Below, in pieces: positions 62,385 to 64,000 of a stretch of DNA of 64,000 nt (positions within the stretch are counted from its first letter, which is position 1; every line of letters starts with the position of its first letter). Source of the DNA: DASQUK01 sp963756425 (GTDB lineage Bacteria; Actinomycetota; Acidimicrobiia; Acidimicrobiales; VFJN01); the NCBI GenBank assembly GCA_963756425.1, contig CAVWNW010000018.1:156846-220845 (forward strand), given 5' to 3'. The translations under genes and the position numbers were made by a program. The notes beneath the pieces were generated by a model that made no database searches, had not been told where the DNA came from, and saw only the letters and a list, made by a program, of their open reading frames with translations.

Positions 62385-63346
62385 GGGTGAACCTGGGAGC
62401 CGTAGCCGAGGTCGAGGCGGATCGACTCCATGACCCAGAACGTGGTGCTAGCGGTGAACACGTCGGCCGCGGCCAGCACGCCTGTGTACTTCTCGATGAC
62501 GGGTGCTGCGGCGGTGTCGGACACGGCGTCGAGGTACCCCTTCACCCCGGCCCAGGCGTTCTCGCCGTACTTCACGAAGTAGGGGGTGGGATCGAGCGTG
62601 TCGATCGTCGCCCTGACGCTGGCCGCGATGTCGGCCATGTACTGCTGGTGCACGGTCACGTCGTCGCGGGTGCCGAGCCGGCCGAGGTGGCCGCCGATGA
62701 AGTGCTTCCACGGGTAGGCGAGGGCGTTCGCCGACGCCTCGACGTAGCCGGGGATGTCCTCGGTGAGGTTGGAGAGGTAGACGGGCGCCCACCCCGGGTT
62801 GACGACGTCGACGAGCATGAGCGTGTCGTGGTCCGGCAGGTGGATGTAGATGTTGTCGGGTGAGTGGTTGGAGCCGTACCAGGCCAGGTCGATGCGCTCG
62901 CCGCCGATCTCTAGGCTGCGCCGGTCCTGGAACGTCTCCTCAGGCGCAGGCCTCGCCGGATCGTCGTCGCGCAGCAGGAGCCGCCGAGTCTCCTCGTGTC
63001 CGATGCGGACGACGTCCTTGTCGAACAGGAAGGAGGCGCCGGCGTGGTCGGCGTGGTGATGCGAGTAGATGAGGTGGGTCACCTTGTTGCTCACGCCGTT
63101 GGCGGCGGCGATCTCGTCGACGGCCCGCCGGATGTTGTGACCGATGGTGGGCGGGGCGTCGAGCAGCACGACGCCGTCGGAGGTGGTCAGGAACGCCGAC
63201 TGGTACGTGCCGTCGGTCACCCAGTAGAGGTTTCGCTCGACGCGTCCGACGTAGTACCCCTGGTCGTTGAGGGCGGGCCCCAGGGCAGACCGGGGGACCG
63301 GCGCGTAGTCAGGCAGCGATGTCTCAGTTGTAGCCATGGAAGGCAT
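62381..63346 (-). CDS. MBL-fold metallo-hydrolase
   Basis: 321 residues from ATG 63346; Met4 (63337) is an alternative. The zinc-binding motif HxHxDH is H96-x-H98-x-D100-H101 (SHHHADHAG). Further ligands are the NHSPDNIYIHLP His and the HFIGGHLG segment. The opening (YYVGRVERNLYWVTDGTYQSAFLTTSDGVVLLDAPP) is typical of an actinobacterial MBL branch annotated as hydrolases of unknown substrate. It leads the four-gene overlapping operon and is divergent from the regulator at 63550. Confidence 0.92.
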   Translation of the reverse strand: MPSMATTETSLPDYAPVPRSALGPALNDQGYYVGRVERNLYWVTDGTYQSAFLTTSDGVVLLDAPPTIGHNIRRAVDEIAAANGVSNKVTHLIYSHHHADHAGASFLFDKDVVRIGHEETRRLLLRDDDPARPAPEETFQDRRSLEIGGERIDLAWYGSNHSPDNIYIHLPDHDTLMLVDVVNPGWAPVYLSNLTEDIPGYVEASANALAYPWKHFIGGHLGRLGTRDDVTVHQQYMADIAASVRATIDTLDPTPYFVKYGENAWAGVKGYLDAVSDTAAAPVIEKYTGVLAAADVFTASTTFWVMESIRLDLGYGSQVHP

Positions 63347-63392
63347 GGTGGCCGCCCCCGCCAGGCGATCGAATCCCCGAATTCCTTAGTCC

Positions 63393-63420
63393 CGCCACCA
63401 GTGCCATGCTGCTGGTGGCG
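63393..63420. promoter_or_regulatory. Inverted repeat in divergent promoter region
   Basis: CGCCACCAG and CTGGTGGCG form a perfect 9-bp dyad with a 10-base spacer, between the divergent MBL gene (63346) and the ATPase regulator (63550). Position and symmetry suit an operator, perhaps for the regulator next to it. Confidence 0.45.
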
Positions 63421-63549
63421 CTCGGGAAGTCCTGATGTACCCCTGTCAGATTTCCTGGCGAGACGGGAAAGCGCAGCCAGGCTGCGCGACGCGGCGATGT
63501 CCAGCGGCGGATCTGCTGGCGACCCCTGCTTCCGCCCCCGAGGTTTGGG

Positions 63550-64000
63550 ATGGCCACGGGGTCGCCGGGCGAGCAGCTTCTCGGCCGCCAGCGCGAGCGC
63601 GAGGTGCTGGAACGGCTGCTCGAGGGAGCGCGCGAGGGGCGCGGCGGGGTCCTGGCGATGTACGGAGAGCCGGGCGTCGGCAAGACCGCGTTGCTGGAGT
63701 ATGCGATCGAGGCGGGGCGGGGCTTTCGGGTCGCCCGCGCCGTCGGGGTCGAGGGCGAGATGGAGCTCACCTATGCGGCGCTCCAGCAACTGTGCGCACC
63801 AAGCCTCGAGGTCATCGAGCGGCTCCCGGATACTCAGCGCGCGCGCTTGCTGTGGCCCTCGGGCTCAGCGCGGGGCAAGCCCCGGATGCCTTCCTCGTCG
63901 GACTGGCGGTCCTCGGCCTGCTGGCGGAGGCCGCCGGGGAGCGACCGCTGCTCTGTGTGGTCGACGACGCCCAGTGGCTCGACCGGGCATCGGCCCGAGC
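63550..64000 (+). pseudogene. AAA/LuxR-type large ATPase regulator, partial, with frameshift
   Basis: Start of a large regulator running off the window. Residues from ATG 63550 read LLGRQREREVLERLLEGAREGRGGVLAMYGEPGVGKTALLEYAI, with Walker A at GEPGVGKTA, then ELTYAALQQLCAP, as in LuxR-family LAL proteins. After LPDTQRA near 63838-63846, in a GCGCGC run, one base is missing. The expected LAVALGLSAGQAPDAFLVGLAVLGLLAEAAGERPLLCVVDDAQWLDRAS (Walker B) follows in another frame to the window end. A C-terminal LuxR helix-turn-helix is expected outside the window. Confidence 0.85.

Overview
The window is about 64 kb of very GC-rich DNA with dense genes, frequent GTG starts and many 4-bp ATGA/GTGA gene overlaps. 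A WhiB protein, two ECF-type zinc-finger anti-sigma proteins, a SARP/AfsR-type regulator with BTAD domain, a luciferase-like (F420-type) monooxygenase and a pyridoxamine-phosphate-oxidase-like F420/flavin protein point to a high-GC actinobacterium. A soil or aquatic member such as an acidimicrobiid is possible but not proven. No rRNA, intact tRNA, CRISPR array or transposase was found.

Layout. 1-4.7 kb: a two-component system (kinase cut by the window edge), then an overlapping operon of DUF2064 transferase-like protein, methyltransferase, membrane-anchored molybdopterin oxidoreductase and a small membrane protein. 4.6-9.9 kb: a large secreted amylase/pullulanase-type enzyme with an MBL-rhodanese protein directly behind it. 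10-15 kb: ECF sigma factor with anti-sigma factor, MFS transporter, a second orphan zinc-finger anti-sigma protein, a DUF1214 protein and a sulfotransferase. 15-25.6 kb: two giant ATPase/BTAD regulators, an EF-hand protein, an M20 peptidase, a hypothetical protein, a methyltransferase remnant and class II fructose-bisphosphate aldolase. 25.6-27 kb: BBE-like FAD oxidase divergent from the SARP regulator.

27-50 kb is a coherent catabolic island. It holds TauD dioxygenase, acyl-CoA synthetase, SDRs, two amidohydrolases, a cyclase-family hydrolase, a Baeyer-Villiger-type monooxygenase, a Rieske oxygenase, an NTF2-like protein, two P450s, a ketosteroid-dehydrogenase-like FAD protein, two M24-fold proteins, a crotonase, a tandem CaiB-type CoA transferase, and MarR and TetR regulators. 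Two different palindromes each occur twice in its promoter regions (31818 and 34772; 36666 and 40390) and suggest two small regulons. The gene content fits activation, oxygenation and CoA-dependent breakdown of a hydrophobic carboxylic, alicyclic or terpenoid/steroid-like compound. The substrate cannot be read from sequence.

50-64 kb: a secreted HAF-repeat protein, a GyrI-like protein beside WhiB, two methyltransferases, a flavin/F420 split-barrel protein, a GlcD/GlcF-like oxidase operon with a luciferase-like enzyme, a tightly overlapping operon (MBL hydrolase, isochorismatase-like hydrolase, DNA glycosylase, NADP/F420 reductase-like protein), and the start of another ATPase regulator cut by the window edge.

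A striking technical feature is the number of genes interrupted by a single-base shift: at least seven (near 17608, 19240, 48500, 56420, 58068, 61745 and 63842), several in G/C runs. Both reading frames stay well conserved on either side of each shift. This looks more like residual assembly indels than gene decay, and it casts doubt on two apparent gene fusions (37960-40380 and 42980-45076) and on a missing stop codon (12502 onward).
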